Of a stretch of DNA of 29,328 bases, positions 7,173-16,013 are shown one piece after another; positions within the stretch are counted from its first letter, which is position 1, and every line of letters begins with the position of its first letter. The position numbers were made by a program, and so were the translations under genes. The stretch covers positions 1 through 29,328 of the forward strand of contig CANGWP010000007.1 in the NCBI GenBank assembly GCA_947457605.1, in the 5' to 3' direction. Source of the DNA: Bdellovibrionales bacterium. Lineage in GTDB: Bacteria; Bdellovibrionota; UBA1018; CAIMNF01. The notes beneath the pieces were generated by a model. That model saw only the letters and a program-made list of their open reading frames with translations, was not told where the DNA came from and did no database searches.

Positions 7173-8153
7173 CTACGCGCTCATCATGGATACAAAATCG
7201 TCCCAATGATTCTTGAGGCGGGCCTTTAACTTGAAAATCGCCTGGGAGTGCAACTGACTGACTCGGGACTCAGTGACATCCAATACCCTGCCAATTTCTT
7301 TCAGGTTAAGATCCTCGTAGTAATACAACGAAAGAACCAGCCGCTGTTTCTCTGGAAGGTCCTCAATAGCTTCAGTGACAAGCTTTTTCAGATGAGCAAC
7401 ACTGACTTCGCTAAATGGTGTGGGAACCTTGCTGCCTGCTTCCCCATTTCCATGCAAAGTTCTTTTATCCGCGTTTGATAGATTCGTCAGATCATCATAG
7501 GAAAGAAGAGAAACACTCCGCACCTCGTTCAGCATCTCGTGATACTGCTCGGTGCTCATTCCAAGCTCAATGCAGACTTCATCATCTGTTGCCTGCCGCC
7601 CCTTCAACTGCTCGATCTTGGAATAGGCTCTCTCCAGGATCTTTGCCTTTTCCCGAATGGAACGGGGAACCCAGTCCTGAGACCGAAGCTCATCCAAAAT
7701 CGCTCCACGGATCCTGAACTCCGCATAGGTTTTGAATTTATTGTCCCGGCTGGAGTCATACTTGTCGATTGCATCCATCAGACCGATCACACCAGAACTG
7801 ATAAGGTCGTCCAATTCAATGTTGGATGGAAGACGCGCTGCAATTTTCTGAGCGATGAACTTGATCAAACCTCCATACTCGCGAATGAGTTTTTCCCGGT
7901 TGGTATTCACAGGAGAAAAGTCTCCCTTCACCAGCTTGTTGGTGTAAGAAAGATCCTGAACCAGTTCTTTTTCAAGCTCTTTTTGAAGAGCGCTAGCCTC
8001 TTCAATCTTGGCCCCTGCAGCCTGGATCGACTCAATTGCATCCGCAACCTCGCCCTTGGTTGCAACGGGCTGAGCGAGCTGCTTCACGGGTTTAGATTTC
8101 TCTGGAGAATTTTTCCTGTACTTTTGAATTGCTGACTTCGCTGTCGTTCCCAT
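7173..8153 (-). CDS. fliA: Flagellar sigma factor FliA (sigma-28)
   Basis: FliA directs RNA polymerase to late flagellar genes. Region 2 starts near residue 88 (counted from the upstream GTG) with LIREYGGLIKFIAQKIAARL, NIELDDLISSGVIGLMDAID and KFKTYAEFRIRGAILDELRS, all typical of FliA/WhiG. Region 3 follows, and region 4 has the helix-turn-helix LNLKEIGRVLDVTESRVSQL near the C-terminus. FliA is normally about 240-260 residues; here an extra 85-residue Lys/Glu/Ala-rich N-terminal segment, partly coiled-coil-like, precedes region 2. I prefer ATG 8153 because GGAAGGG is five bases upstream; the in-frame GTG at 8159 touches that site. It is the last gene of the fliL-fliA block, 63 bases after flhF. 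No flhG lies between them. Confidence 0.93.
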   Translation of the reverse strand: MGTTAKSAIQKYRKNSPEKSKPVKQLAQPVATKGEVADAIESIQAAGAKIEEASALQKELEKELVQDLSYTNKLVKGDFSPVNTNREKLIREYGGLIKFIAQKIAARLPSNIELDDLISSGVIGLMDAIDKYDSSRDNKFKTYAEFRIRGAILDELRSQDWVPRSIREKAKILERAYSKIEQLKGRQATDDEVCIELGMSTEQYHEMLNEVRSVSLLSYDDLTNLSNADKRTLHGNGEAGSKVPTPFSEVSVAHLKKLVTEAIEDLPEKQRLVLSLYYYEDLNLKEIGRVLDVTESRVSQLHSQAIFKLKARLKNHWDDFVSMMSA

Positions 8154-8216
8154 ACTCACCCTTCCATGGCAAGATTCACTCTAAAAATTCTACCAAACAC
8201 CGGCAACCGAACTCAA

Positions 8217-9590
8217 TCAAAGAATGTTGAGAATCGCAGCAGTGAGTCGCTCCGCGGATGCATTCTCCCAGTTTTCCGTCACCTTTCTGCCATTCGCAAA
8301 GACAGATACCGGCAAAGACAGATGCTGCGACAAGGAGTAGACACTCCCAAGAGTAAAAGACTCATCAAGGCGAGTGAACATCAGTGATCGAGGGTTCAGC
8401 TCCCTGAAGGTTTTTGCAGTCTCCCGAAGCTCTTGGTCCCTAACCGTTGCATTGGCCACAAGACTCACTCTTATGGCTGACTGGCCAGAGAGAATCATCA
8501 GTAGCTTTCGGATTGAGACCAAATCACGTTGCGAAACACCTGGCGTATCTTTGAAGATACTGGAACACTGGCTCATGTCCTGAATGGCAACACTCAACTC
8601 CTCGATGCTCGAAACAGCTCGATAAGGAACATGGAGCGCTTTCGCCAGGATCACAAGCGGATCGGATGCCTCTTCCGAGGAGATATTAATCCTGATGATC
8701 CCAATCTTCTCCTGTCTGCTTCGGTTAGCATGGGTCGCAAGCTTGGCAACAAGTGCAGTTTTCCCGGATCCAGAGGGACCCACAAGAGCGTGAATGTTTT
8801 GAGGCCCATTGGAGTCTCTGGTTTCAAAAAATGACTCTATGGAAATCCGTTTTAGCAGTTGGTCCGCAACCTGATCCAAGACCGAATCATGGTCCGCTCG
8901 CTTCTCCACCCCGAGGGTTCGTGACGTGTCTCTCATGATCTCAATCGTGTGTCTGCGCTCAATGCCGCTTTGAATTAGAAGATCATAGGCAGACTCCAGA
9001 GCATCCGTTGCAGAATAAGGAGAATCCGAATCCAGATATTCGGGACGTTTCCTATCCTTTCTGAGTTCATCCACAAGTTTCTTCAGCTTCGTCAATTCAT
9101 CCTGGATTGCTTGCAAAGAATTGTCTCGGACTCCGGAAAACTGGTCAACGGCCACTCCAATCGAAGCCGGGACCCTGTATTCGGGGATGGGCTCGTGGAC
9201 CGGATTGGAAACAGGAACTCCACCTTCATCCTCAATATCGGCATATCGGGTTGCCGTGATTCTTTTCGGTCCATTGGCATTGCTGAGCTGCACCTGATCC
9301 CGCTCCAGCTTCTTTTCGAGATAACTCTCATAAACATCTGCCTGGCGGGACGCAGAAGCCTGCGCAAGCTTCTGCTTGTATCCGTCCGGAATTCTCTTTT
9401 CGACTGCCGACTTTTTTTCGGCTGCTCTTTCGGAAACCGCAGCAGTGACCTCCACTGAGCCTTTCGACATGAGCCCGAATCCACGCCGATTTTGTTTTGT
9501 TTGAAGAATAATCGCTTCTGGCCCTAACTCCCGTTTGATCGTATCAAGAGCTTCCTGGAGTGTTGGGGCTTCAAATTTCTTAACTTGCAT
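8217..9590 (-). CDS. flhF: Flagellar positioning GTPase FlhF, with altered GTPase motifs
   Basis: FlhF is an SRP-type GTPase that marks the cell pole and recruits the first flagellar parts. The 457-residue product has the usual N-terminal basic start (MQVKKFEAPTLQEALDTIKR), a long variable B region, the N domain (about 190-255) and a G domain from about 262. The P-loop GPSGSGKT (271-278) is present. Other motifs depart from the family: the I-box DTYR is replaced by NISS (about 302-305), DTAG is DTPG (348-351), and TKLDE is TRLDE (406-410). The C-terminal closing loop is FANGRKV. GTP hydrolysis, and perhaps binding, may be reduced. The start overlaps the flhA end by 11 bases, with GAGGT upstream. 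Confidence 0.88.
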   Translation of the reverse strand: MQVKKFEAPTLQEALDTIKRELGPEAIILQTKQNRRGFGLMSKGSVEVTAAVSERAAEKKSAVEKRIPDGYKQKLAQASASRQADVYESYLEKKLERDQVQLSNANGPKRITATRYADIEDEGGVPVSNPVHEPIPEYRVPASIGVAVDQFSGVRDNSLQAIQDELTKLKKLVDELRKDRKRPEYLDSDSPYSATDALESAYDLLIQSGIERRHTIEIMRDTSRTLGVEKRADHDSVLDQVADQLLKRISIESFFETRDSNGPQNIHALVGPSGSGKTALVAKLATHANRSRQEKIGIIRINISSEEASDPLVILAKALHVPYRAVSSIEELSVAIQDMSQCSSIFKDTPGVSQRDLVSIRKLLMILSGQSAIRVSLVANATVRDQELRETAKTFRELNPRSLMFTRLDESFTLGSVYSLSQHLSLPVSVFANGRKVTENWENASAERLTAAILNIL

Positions 9591-11697
9591 ATGCTAACCT
9601 CACTGTACCAAAAGAACGAATATTCACTGAAGGACTGAGTTCATTGTGCGAAAGTACGGTTACGTTCGGAATGAACCTGTCCACAAGTTGTTTCACATGA
9701 AATCGAATGAGCGGCGAGCAAAGCACAACCGCTTGGCTGGTTTCCTGGAGCAGCTGGGCCGCTTGGTCGTTCAGCTGGGAAACAAACTGCCGGACAAACT
9801 CAGGATCAAGTGACAACTGTGGCCCTTGATCCGTCTGAATGATTCCCGCGGCAATGGTCTCCTCCACATTTTTGTCCAAAGTGAGCAAAGTCAACTGACC
9901 ATCAAAACCCACAAGTTTCTTTGTAATGGTACGGGAGAGAGCGGTCCGAACATGCTCCGTCAGGAAGTTTGCATCTTTTTGATGGGGCGCCATCTCGCCC
10001 AATGCTTCCAACACCGTTTTTAAGTCTCGAATTGAAACCCCTTCCCTGAGAAGGTTTTTCAGCACCTTGAGCACTGTGCCAACCTGCAGAACACTTGGGA
10101 TCAGATCCTCTACCACCTTCGGAGCATTTTGCTTTACTCCATCCAGCAGCGTCTGAAGTTCTTGACGCCCCAGGAGCTCGGAGATATTGGAACGAACTAC
10201 CTCGGTCAAATGGGTTGCGATGACCGTACTTAAATCAACTACTGTATAACCAGCGTAATTTGCCTGGTCCTTGTCCTGTGCTGAAATCCAAAGAGCATCC
10301 AGTCCAAATGCTGGCTCTTTGGTGGGAATTCCACGCACTTTTTCTGAAACATTTCCGGGATCCATGGCCAGAAGATGCCCCACCATGAGAGAGCCTTGTG
10401 CAATGGGAACACCCTTCAGAAGAACCTGATAGTCACCTGGTTTAAGCTCGAGATTATCCCTGATCCGGAGCGGAGGCACAACGATCCCCATGTCCATTGC
10501 AAATTGCTTTCGGATACCTGTAATGCGCTCCAGAAGATCCCCATCCTTCTCGCCATCAACCAGGCTCACCAATCCGTAACCGACTTCCAACTCAAGAGGA
10601 TCAACACCAAGAAGGTTCTCGATCTTTTCAGGCTCCTTCTTGAGTTTTTCCGCATCTTTCCGTTTGCCTTCCTCAAGCAAACGAGCCGTTTCCTTTTTGG
10701 ACAACCGATTCGCGAGCATCGCAAACCCACCTCCGAGTACCATGAAAGGAGCGAATGGAAGACCCGGAACCACACTCAGAGCAGCCATTACACCAGCACC
10801 CGCAAATAGAGCTTTTGGCTGAGAAAACACCTGATTTCCAAGATCAGTACCAAGGTCATTTTGGCCACCGGAACGGGTCACAATAATACCTGCTGCCGTA
10901 GAAACAATGAGGGCGGGGATCTGAGTCACCAACCCATCACCAATGGTGAGGAGTGTGAATGTCTGAGCCGCATCGGCAAGACTCATTCCTCGCTGCAAGG
11001 TTCCGATGATAATTCCACCAATCATGTTGATGAATACAATCAGAATGCCTGCAATCGCATCCCCTCGGACGAATTTGCTCGCACCATCCATGGCTCCGTA
11101 GAATTCAGCCTCACGTGCGATCTCCTGGCGACGTCTGCGGGCTTCTTCCTCATTTATTGCTCCGGCATTGAGATCGGCATCAATCGACATCTGCTTTCCT
11201 GGCAATGCATCCAAGGTGAATCGGGCGGAAACCTCAGCAACGCGGCCGGCACCTTTGGTGATTACGACAAAATTGATGACCACGAGAATCGCGAAAACAA
11301 CGATTCCCACAGCATAATTTCCACCGACGACAAATTCCCCAAACGAGTGAATGACCGCCCCTGCAGCGGAAGTCCCCGCCTCCGCACCTCTGAGGAGGAT
11401 CACTCTGGTTGTCGCGACGTTCAACGACAGCCTGAAAAGAGTGACCAATAAAAGCATGGTCGGAAAAGAGCTGAATTCCAGCGCCCGTTTTACATTAACA
11501 GAGGTCGCCAGCATGATGATCGAGACTGCAATCCCCAGAGAGATCAAGAGATCCAACAGAAACGCCGGCATTGGAACAATCATGATGGCCAGAATTGCGA
11601 TGATTCCAACGCCCATCAATACATCAGGACTCTTTCCAATTCTGGATAACACTGAACTTCCTGATGGCTGGGATGACTGGCCGGCTGCCTGATTCAT
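9580..11697 (-). CDS. flhA: Flagellar export gate protein FlhA
   Basis: FlhA forms the nonameric ring of the flagellar type III export gate and uses the proton gradient. The 705-residue length is typical. About eight membrane helices fill residues 25-330. The FHIPEP-family signature spans 152-176 (AEVSARFTLDALPGKQMSID). The charged linker (RLSKKETARLLEEGKRKDAE) leads into the cytoplasmic FlhA-C domain, which docks export chaperones. AGGAG lies nine bases before ATG 11697. A 160-base gap separates it from flhB, the widest gap inside this block, and it holds a 19-codon open frame ending on the flhA start. Confidence 0.97.
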   Translation of the reverse strand: MNQAAGQSSQPSGSSVLSRIGKSPDVLMGVGIIAILAIMIVPMPAFLLDLLISLGIAVSIIMLATSVNVKRALEFSSFPTMLLLVTLFRLSLNVATTRVILLRGAEAGTSAAGAVIHSFGEFVVGGNYAVGIVVFAILVVINFVVITKGAGRVAEVSARFTLDALPGKQMSIDADLNAGAINEEEARRRRQEIAREAEFYGAMDGASKFVRGDAIAGILIVFINMIGGIIIGTLQRGMSLADAAQTFTLLTIGDGLVTQIPALIVSTAAGIIVTRSGGQNDLGTDLGNQVFSQPKALFAGAGVMAALSVVPGLPFAPFMVLGGGFAMLANRLSKKETARLLEEGKRKDAEKLKKEPEKIENLLGVDPLELEVGYGLVSLVDGEKDGDLLERITGIRKQFAMDMGIVVPPLRIRDNLELKPGDYQVLLKGVPIAQGSLMVGHLLAMDPGNVSEKVRGIPTKEPAFGLDALWISAQDKDQANYAGYTVVDLSTVIATHLTEVVRSNISELLGRQELQTLLDGVKQNAPKVVEDLIPSVLQVGTVLKVLKNLLREGVSIRDLKTVLEALGEMAPHQKDANFLTEHVRTALSRTITKKLVGFDGQLTLLTLDKNVEETIAAGIIQTDQGPQLSLDPEFVRQFVSQLNDQAAQLLQETSQAVVLCSPLIRFHVKQLVDRFIPNVTVLSHNELSPSVNIRSFGTVRLAYAS

Positions 11698-11857
11698 CGT
11701 CCTTGACTCCTCACAACAGAATGAACAATTTGTTTAAACCTGACCTTCAGCATCCAGCTTCCGGCCTTATTTTGATGGTACCCCGATTCTTATGGAACTG
11801 GGAAGATTTTTTATTCAGTCAAAATATCGACATCTGGCCCTCGATCACCCGGAAACC

Positions 11858-12949
11858 CTAGTTAAACTTACGGTTTTTGAGCTTGTAAACATAGGCAAGT
11901 ACCTCGGCCACAGCCTGGAACAGACTCTTCGGGATCACCTGCCCCACCTTTACAGATTTGAACATAGCCCTTGCCAGTGGTACGTTTTCAACCATAACCA
12001 CTCCACTCTCGGCTGCGATCTTCTTAATCCGTTCCGCCATGAAGTCTGCCCCCTTTGCAACAACTTTGGGAGCAACCATCTTGTCTTTGTCATATTGAAG
12101 GGCAATTGCAATGTGAGTCGGGTTGGTAATTACCACATCCGCCTTTTTCACCGCCTGCATCATACGCTTGCGAGCCATATCTCTTTGAACAGACCGAATC
12201 CTGGACTTGATCAGGGGATCCCCTTCTTGCTCTTTTGCCTCCTGCTTGGCCTCCTGTTTTGTCACCCTAACCTGTTTTGCATATTCCCGCTTCTGAAGGA
12301 CAAAATCGATCGCAGCAAAAACACCCAACACTCCACACAATGAAAGGAACAGTAGTTTTCCAGTTTCACCCAGGATCGTGAAAATTGCCGCTGGGTTCTT
12401 GAAAATGAGCATGGGGGACTGCTCAATTGCCGTTCTCATAATCGAATACGCAACAAAGCAGAGAATCAGACCTTTGATAATTACGCGGGCTGACTCGATC
12501 AGATTTCGGAAGGAGAAAAGCCTTGAAAGCCCTTTCAAAGGATTGATCTTCTCAAAGTCCGGCATCAGCGGCTCTGAGGTGATCAGGAAACCGATTTGTC
12601 CCAAATGTCCGCCAATTCCAAGGAGGAAGCCTACCACGGTCACAGGAAGGCCGATTGAAGCAATGATTCGAATGACCTGCATCAAACGCTTTCCTGCCAT
12701 ATCCTGAAGCTGCTCTCCGGGCTTCAGGGAAAGATCCTGAGAGAAGATCTCTTTCATGAAATCAATGATCTCTTTGGCCATCCCTGGAGCGGTCGAGAAT
12801 AAAACCATCCCGCAGGCCACAGCTACCGCGAGGCCAACCACTTCCTTACTTTGGGCAACTTGCCCCTTTTTTCGATACTCTTCTAATCGATACGGCGATG
12901 CCTGTTCCGAAAGATCTTCTAAATTCCTGTCTTCGTTATTTTCCGCCAT
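11858..12949 (-). CDS. flhB: Flagellar export switch protein FlhB
   Basis: FlhB sits in the export gate and switches substrate class from rod/hook to filament when FliK signals that the hook is long enough. The 363 residues show four membrane helices (about 36-215) and a cytoplasmic domain. The autocleavage motif Asn-Pro-Thr-His is intact at 276-279. Just before it, the linker TKQEAKQEAKEQEGDP matches the family. Its start overlaps the end of fliR by 14 bases, so the two are translationally coupled. Confidence 0.97.
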   Translation of the reverse strand: MAENNEDRNLEDLSEQASPYRLEEYRKKGQVAQSKEVVGLAVAVACGMVLFSTAPGMAKEIIDFMKEIFSQDLSLKPGEQLQDMAGKRLMQVIRIIASIGLPVTVVGFLLGIGGHLGQIGFLITSEPLMPDFEKINPLKGLSRLFSFRNLIESARVIIKGLILCFVAYSIMRTAIEQSPMLIFKNPAAIFTILGETGKLLFLSLCGVLGVFAAIDFVLQKREYAKQVRVTKQEAKQEAKEQEGDPLIKSRIRSVQRDMARKRMMQAVKKADVVITNPTHIAIALQYDKDKMVAPKVVAKGADFMAERIKKIAAESGVVMVENVPLARAMFKSVKVGQVIPKSLFQAVAEVLAYVYKLKNRKFN

Positions 12950-13742
12950 ACACCACCAAGAATTGTTTCAGATCGTCGAAGTATCCAGCAAAAATATTGC
13001 TCATGCCGGATTGTATACCAGGATAGGTAACCAAGAGTACGAATCCACCAATGAGCGCACTAGAGGCCATTGAGAGCGTAAGAATATTGAGCTGCGGAAG
13101 AGCCTTGCCAAGAACCCCGTAAACAATATTTACGAGCAGCATGCAGGCAGCCATGGGCGCGCTCAATTGAATTCCGAAAAGCAATGTATTGGCAACCAGT
13201 TTGAGCATTGAGCTCTTAAAGGCCTCACTTAGTCCGGCACCTCCCTGGGGAATCAAATGAAATGTCTCCACCATGGCACGAAAAAGAAGATGATGACCGT
13301 CGAGAGCAAGAAAAGTGAGCATCGCAAGAGCGCCGAACATCTGCCCAAGCACTACCGTTTGTGTTTCCATGTGGGGATCATACATTGAGGCCATGCTAAA
13401 CCCCATCAGTTGGGAAATGAAGTCCCCAGCAATTTGAATGGCATGAAACACCAACTGGGAGGCGAACCCGACTCCGATTCCGACTAGCAGCTCTCCTGCA
13501 AGAGTAAGAATCAACTTCCCTGAAGAAGAGGTCCAAATCTCGGCATCTTCCAATCGAATGGTCCCCCCGGACTTTAAAACAGGAAAAATCACTGCTGAAA
13601 AGGTGAGCGCCAAGAGAACCTTAACATTTGCCGGAATGACCTTGTCTCCGAACAATGGAAGCAACATGATCATGGTGCTGACACGAATCAACACCATGAA
13701 AAAAGAGAGCAGTTCTACAGAAGACCAGCTCTCAAAGACCAT
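12936..13742 (-). CDS. fliR: Flagellar export gate protein FliR
   Basis: FliR joins FliP and FliQ in the helical core of the export gate. About 268 residues with six hydrophobic segments and the conserved QLMGFSMASMYDPHMETQTV region (typically GFSMASVxDP...) identify it. The ATG at 13742 overlaps the fliQ stop as TGATG; a TTG one codon earlier (13745) is less likely. Its end overlaps flhB by 14 bases. Confidence 0.95.
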   Translation of the reverse strand: MVFESWSSVELLSFFMVLIRVSTMIMLLPLFGDKVIPANVKVLLALTFSAVIFPVLKSGGTIRLEDAEIWTSSSGKLILTLAGELLVGIGVGFASQLVFHAIQIAGDFISQLMGFSMASMYDPHMETQTVVLGQMFGALAMLTFLALDGHHLLFRAMVETFHLIPQGGAGLSEAFKSSMLKLVANTLLFGIQLSAPMAACMLLVNIVYGVLGKALPQLNILTLSMASSALIGGFVLLVTYPGIQSGMSNIFAGYFDDLKQFLVVYGGK

Positions 13743-14011
13743 CAATGAATCATCTCCCCTGCTCCTCCGAAGATGGAAATAGCGTAGTCTTGAAGCACGC
13801 GCAACATCCAGGGGGCCATGATCACAAGGGTTAGAATAACGGCAATCATCTTTGGAATGAAGGTAAGGGTTTGCTCATTGATCTGCGTGATCGCCTGAAG
13901 AATCGAAATGACAATACCAACAGCCATCGCAGCCAATAGAACCGGACCTGCAAGATAAACCATTGTAGTAATCGCGTTTTGACCGATTTGCATGACCATT
14001 TCCTCTGTCAT
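13742..14011 (-). CDS. fliQ: Flagellar export gate protein FliQ
   Basis: FliQ is a small two-helix membrane protein of the FliPQR core. I place the start at ATG 14011, with AAGGAGG six bases before it; this gives 89 residues, the standard FliQ length. A longer frame from TTG 14029 would include the ribosome-binding site and overlap fliP. Two helices (about residues 16-40 and 52-75) flank the conserved SILQAITQINEQTLTFIPKM loop. Confidence 0.95.
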   Translation of the reverse strand: MTEEMVMQIGQNAITTMVYLAGPVLLAAMAVGIVISILQAITQINEQTLTFIPKMIAVILTLVIMAPWMLRVLQDYAISIFGGAGEMIH

Positions 14012-14021
14012 CCTGACCTCC

Positions 14022-14807
14022 TTATCCAAAACTCTTTACGATGCTTCCCACAACCAATCCCCATCCATCCACCAGAACAAACAACAATAGCTTGAAAGGA
14101 AGCGAGATGGTCATCGGTGGAAGCATCATCATTCCCATCGCCATTAAAATACTGGAAACCACCATATCAATTACTAAAAACGGCAAATACAACATGAAAC
14201 CCATCTGAAACGCGGTGTTCAACTCACTGACGATGAAGGAAGGAATCAAAACATAAGTTGGAACCTCCTCCCTCGTTTGCGGTTTCGAGATCTTGGACAT
14301 TGTCAGGAATAACTCGAGGTCTTTCTCACGGGTTTGGGCGAACATGAATTCCCGCAAGGGGGCTTCCGCTTTTGAAAAAGCCGTCTTCTGATCAATCTTT
14401 TCTTCCAGATAGGGATTCAAAGCATCATCTTGAATCCGGGTCCATGTGGGAGCCATGATAAAGAGCGACAAGAACAAAGATAGACCTACCACAACTTGAT
14501 TGGGAGGCATTTGTTGAGCTCCGAGTGACTGGCGCAGAAACGATAGGATGATCACAACTCTGGTGAATGAGGTCATCATTACCAGAATCGCCGGCGCAAG
14601 AGTCAATACAGTGAGAAGAAGGACAATCTTAAGTACATTGACCAGCTCGTTGGGATTTGAACCGGAACCACCCAGATTCATCGAGATCGAGGGAAGTGAA
14701 AAACCACCCCCACCACTCTTCGCCGCATGTGCTGCAGAGGCGATAAGAAGAATGGGAAGAAAGACTGCTTTAAGCCACGTGTATTTTGGAGACTTTCTAC
14801 TCATCAT
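14022..14807 (-). CDS. fliP: Flagellar export gate protein FliP
   Basis: FliP makes the pentameric part of the export gate. The 261 residues start with a cleavable signal peptide (hydrophobic core then Ala-His-Ala), followed by the conserved LTLAPAILVMMTSFTRVVII and LSFLRQSLGAQQMPPNQVVV segments, and end with the FliP C-terminal helices and LPFKLLLFVLVDGWGLVVGS. A Gly/Ser-rich stretch of about 25 residues follows the signal peptide. The ATGATG start overlaps the fliO stop as ATGA. Confidence 0.97.
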   Translation of the reverse strand: MMSRKSPKYTWLKAVFLPILLIASAAHAAKSGGGGFSLPSISMNLGGSGSNPNELVNVLKIVLLLTVLTLAPAILVMMTSFTRVVIILSFLRQSLGAQQMPPNQVVVGLSLFLSLFIMAPTWTRIQDDALNPYLEEKIDQKTAFSKAEAPLREFMFAQTREKDLELFLTMSKISKPQTREEVPTYVLIPSFIVSELNTAFQMGFMLYLPFLVIDMVVSSILMAMGMMMLPPMTISLPFKLLLFVLVDGWGLVVGSIVKSFG

Positions 14808-15973
14808 GTGCCCCCCACATTCTGCTGAAGTCTTCTTCGAATCTGGTCACGAACCCCACTCTCACGCTGGAGGGAGGTCGCGACCACCTGAACCGAAGCG
14901 GAAGGCGGAGATTGATTTTGATATGCATTTCTTGCGACTATCGCCCCAGCACCGGAACTGGCCTTGAGGATCGAATCAAAACTCGAAACGGGAGCAACCT
15001 TCGGTTCCGGCTTGATTTTCGATCCAAACATTTTGCCGATTGAATCGGCCACCTTCGGATCCTCAAGAAGTTCGAGATCAGCCTCCTCGGAGTCCAGCTG
15101 GGTGATCAGTTGAACACTGTCCTGGGTCACACCCAACACAAACTGCTGATCCTTGATTCGCACAATGGTAATGCTCTGTTTCGGGCCAATGGAATGATTC
15201 GCAACCACCTCAATGAAAGCCTTGGACTTCCTACCTCCGTTCAGGATGCCGGACAGCCAGGAGTCACCAACTCTCTTCGCCTGAGACGCACCGGCCTTTT
15301 TCTTAACGTACAGAAGAACCAAACCGAGCCCCCCAACAATCAGGAACATCGCGAACAAAGAGCGAAACACAGACGGACCATGCGGTCTACCTGTCAACTC
15401 TCCTACCGGCTTGGACGCGGCTCCAAGTTGTTTATTGCGTGCTTTTAAATCTTTGGGCGGGAGCGCCTCGGATTGTGACTCTTCCTTCCTTTCAGTGCTC
15501 CCAAGTACTTTTGCAAGCAAAGATTTCTCATCAGATTCCTTCAGGACTTCTCCTTGAACAACGATTCCCTTGGGAAAGGCAATCGAAAGTTCTTTACCAA
15601 CGGTCACAAGCTTGATCTTTCCTTTGTAAGCCTCAGCCTTCCCATCCACCGTAAATCGGATGCGCACGAGGTTCGGCGCATATTGATAGGCAAACACCTT
15701 GGAGAAGGTCTGATTCGCCGATGCTCCGGCATGGAGAATCTTTGCCGGATAAATCGTGGTGTTTTGCAGTGAGAATTGAACGATATCACGGACATACTCA
15801 AGATTGACCGTCCCCTTCGGAGGAGTGCCATCGAGTATGACCTTCGCGCCTCCGTTCTCATCAATCTGAATGTCACGAACACTCAGCGGCGCTGCATTCA
15901 CAAGGAATGGAGAGAGCAAGAATGTTGCGAGAAAAACGAATAAAGCTTCTTTGGGCCGTCCTAGGCATTTCAT
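14804..15973 (-). CDS. fliO: FliO with a large AMIN-like periplasmic N-terminus
   Basis: FliO helps FliP fold into the export gate. The usual FliO is about 100-150 residues; this one is 389. From ATG 15973 (GGGAA seven bases upstream; an in-frame ATG at 15994 has no site) it has a signal peptide cleaved near residue 28 (VNAAP). Then comes a beta-rich domain (about 29-135) with AMIN-like features: GGAKVILDGTPPKGTVNLEY, VQFSLQNTTIYP and APNLVRIRFTVDG. A charged linker follows, then one membrane span (about 203-223, SLFAMFLIVGGLGLVLLYVK). The core FliO domain (about 253-295, AFIEVVANHSIGPKQSITIV) and a Ser/Ala tail complete it. AMIN domains bind peptidoglycan in amidases and secretins, so a cell-wall contact is possible. 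The FliO call rests on the core domain and its place between fliN and fliP. Confidence 0.85.
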   Translation of the reverse strand: MKCLGRPKEALFVFLATFLLSPFLVNAAPLSVRDIQIDENGGAKVILDGTPPKGTVNLEYVRDIVQFSLQNTTIYPAKILHAGASANQTFSKVFAYQYAPNLVRIRFTVDGKAEAYKGKIKLVTVGKELSIAFPKGIVVQGEVLKESDEKSLLAKVLGSTERKEESQSEALPPKDLKARNKQLGAASKPVGELTGRPHGPSVFRSLFAMFLIVGGLGLVLLYVKKKAGASQAKRVGDSWLSGILNGGRKSKAFIEVVANHSIGPKQSITIVRIKDQQFVLGVTQDSVQLITQLDSEEADLELLEDPKVADSIGKMFGSKIKPEPKVAPVSSFDSILKASSGAGAIVARNAYQNQSPPSASVQVVATSLQRESGVRDQIRRRLQQNVGGT

Positions 15974-16013
15974 CAAACAATTCCCTTCATCCATGAATGG
16001 AATAACGTTGGTT

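Noticed and set aside
7145..7180. Bidirectional terminator between the PilZ-like gene and fliA
   Set aside because: Only a GAGGC/GCCTC-type mini-hairpin with a one-base loop is present, without a proper U-tract on either strand.
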